The position numbers and the translations under genes were made by a program. 47,934 nucleotides of DNA from contig CAJUJN010000032.1 of the NCBI GenBank assembly GCA_910586775.1, positions 1-47,934 of the forward strand, given 5' to 3'. Positions 47,881-47,934 of this stretch are shown piece by piece (position 1 is the stretch's first letter; every line of letters starts with the position of its first letter). A model generated the notes under the pieces. It was not told the DNA's origin, made no database searches, and saw only the letters and a list, made by a program, of their open reading frames with translations. This DNA is from an uncultured Acetatifactor sp. GTDB taxonomy: Bacteria; Bacillota; Clostridia; Lachnospirales; Lachnospiraceae.

Positions 47881-47934
47881 GTTACTATTCACAGCCGTTT
47901 TACTGGCATGACGTTACTATTCACAGCCGTTTTA
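47881..47934. repeat. 22-bp direct repeat at the window edge
   Basis: The 22-bp word beginning GTTACTATTCACAGCCG occurs at 47881-47902 and again at 47913-47934 with a 10-bp spacer (32-bp period). The array may continue past the edge. Confidence 0.85.

Noticed and set aside
47881..47934. CRISPR array at the window end
   Set aside because: The spacer is only 10 bp and only two units are seen; CRISPR spacers are about 26-40 bp.

Overview
The window looks like a chromosomal segment of an anaerobic, low-to-mid GC Gram-positive bacterium of the Clostridia, most likely Lachnospiraceae. This is inferred from gene content (pyruvate formate-lyase, MecA, DegV proteins, ThiT with a TPP riboswitch, meso-diaminopimelate dehydrogenase, VanR/VanS-like pair, GltB/GltD, KTSC and Uma2 proteins), from strong AGGAGG-type ribosome binding sites and from TTGACA/TATAAT-type promoters. 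No search could be run, so the genus is not assigned. No rRNA, tRNA, CRISPR array or intact transposase was found.

Layout. 0-3.5 kb: 5' part of pflB, divergent from a small DUF1858 gene with a repeat-rich leader, then mecA and a small gene behind a long structured leader. 3.7-9 kb: GH18 hydrolase and CwlD-like amidase, two DegV genes pointing apart, DUF1294. 9-13 kb: argG (its 3' end carries a palindromic element), a broken small ORF, an unknown gene, ddh. 13.4-22.3 kb: HelD-like helicase, then a cell-wall block ddl-murF-response regulator-histidine kinase, an acyltransferase and a PrcB-like lipoprotein. 22.4-27.6 kb: accessory region with an ECF sigma factor, a putative anti-sigma factor, a secreted protein with a 6-codon leader, KTSC, Uma2, and a small HTH/membrane pair. 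27.6-29.3 kb: a PH-like protein and the TPP-riboswitch-controlled thiT. 29.5-32.5 kb: a TetM/EF-G-like GTPase fused to a YacP/Rae1-type NYN endoribonuclease domain. 33.2-37.4 kb: mraY-like gene, greA, a HAD-CPBP fusion, a GT2 glycosyltransferase. 37.7-44.8 kb: gltB and gltD, with a short promoter-terminator unit in front and a large structured element between them. 44.9-47.9 kb: a repeat-bearing secreted protein, wreckage of an AmmeMemoRadiSam locus (amrS and amrA remnants) around a ParB-like gene, and a direct repeat at the window edge.

Three themes stand out. First, the GTPase-NYN fusion places a ribosome-binding translation-factor body and an A-site-type mRNA endonuclease in one polypeptide; this is the best candidate for an undescribed ribosome-associated system. 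Second, a family of about 100-170 bp inverted-repeat elements recurs at about 33.0, 37.5 and 45.9 kb with a partial copy near 3.7 kb, alongside other structured intergenic DNA (1.5, 9.1, 27.6 and 42.7 kb). Third, several proteins (Ddl, GltB, the anti-sigma factor, ThiT, the secreted protein at 45 kb) carry hydrophilic inserts made of 15-, 18- or 36-bp tandem units, suggesting a lineage-wide process of in-frame linker growth.
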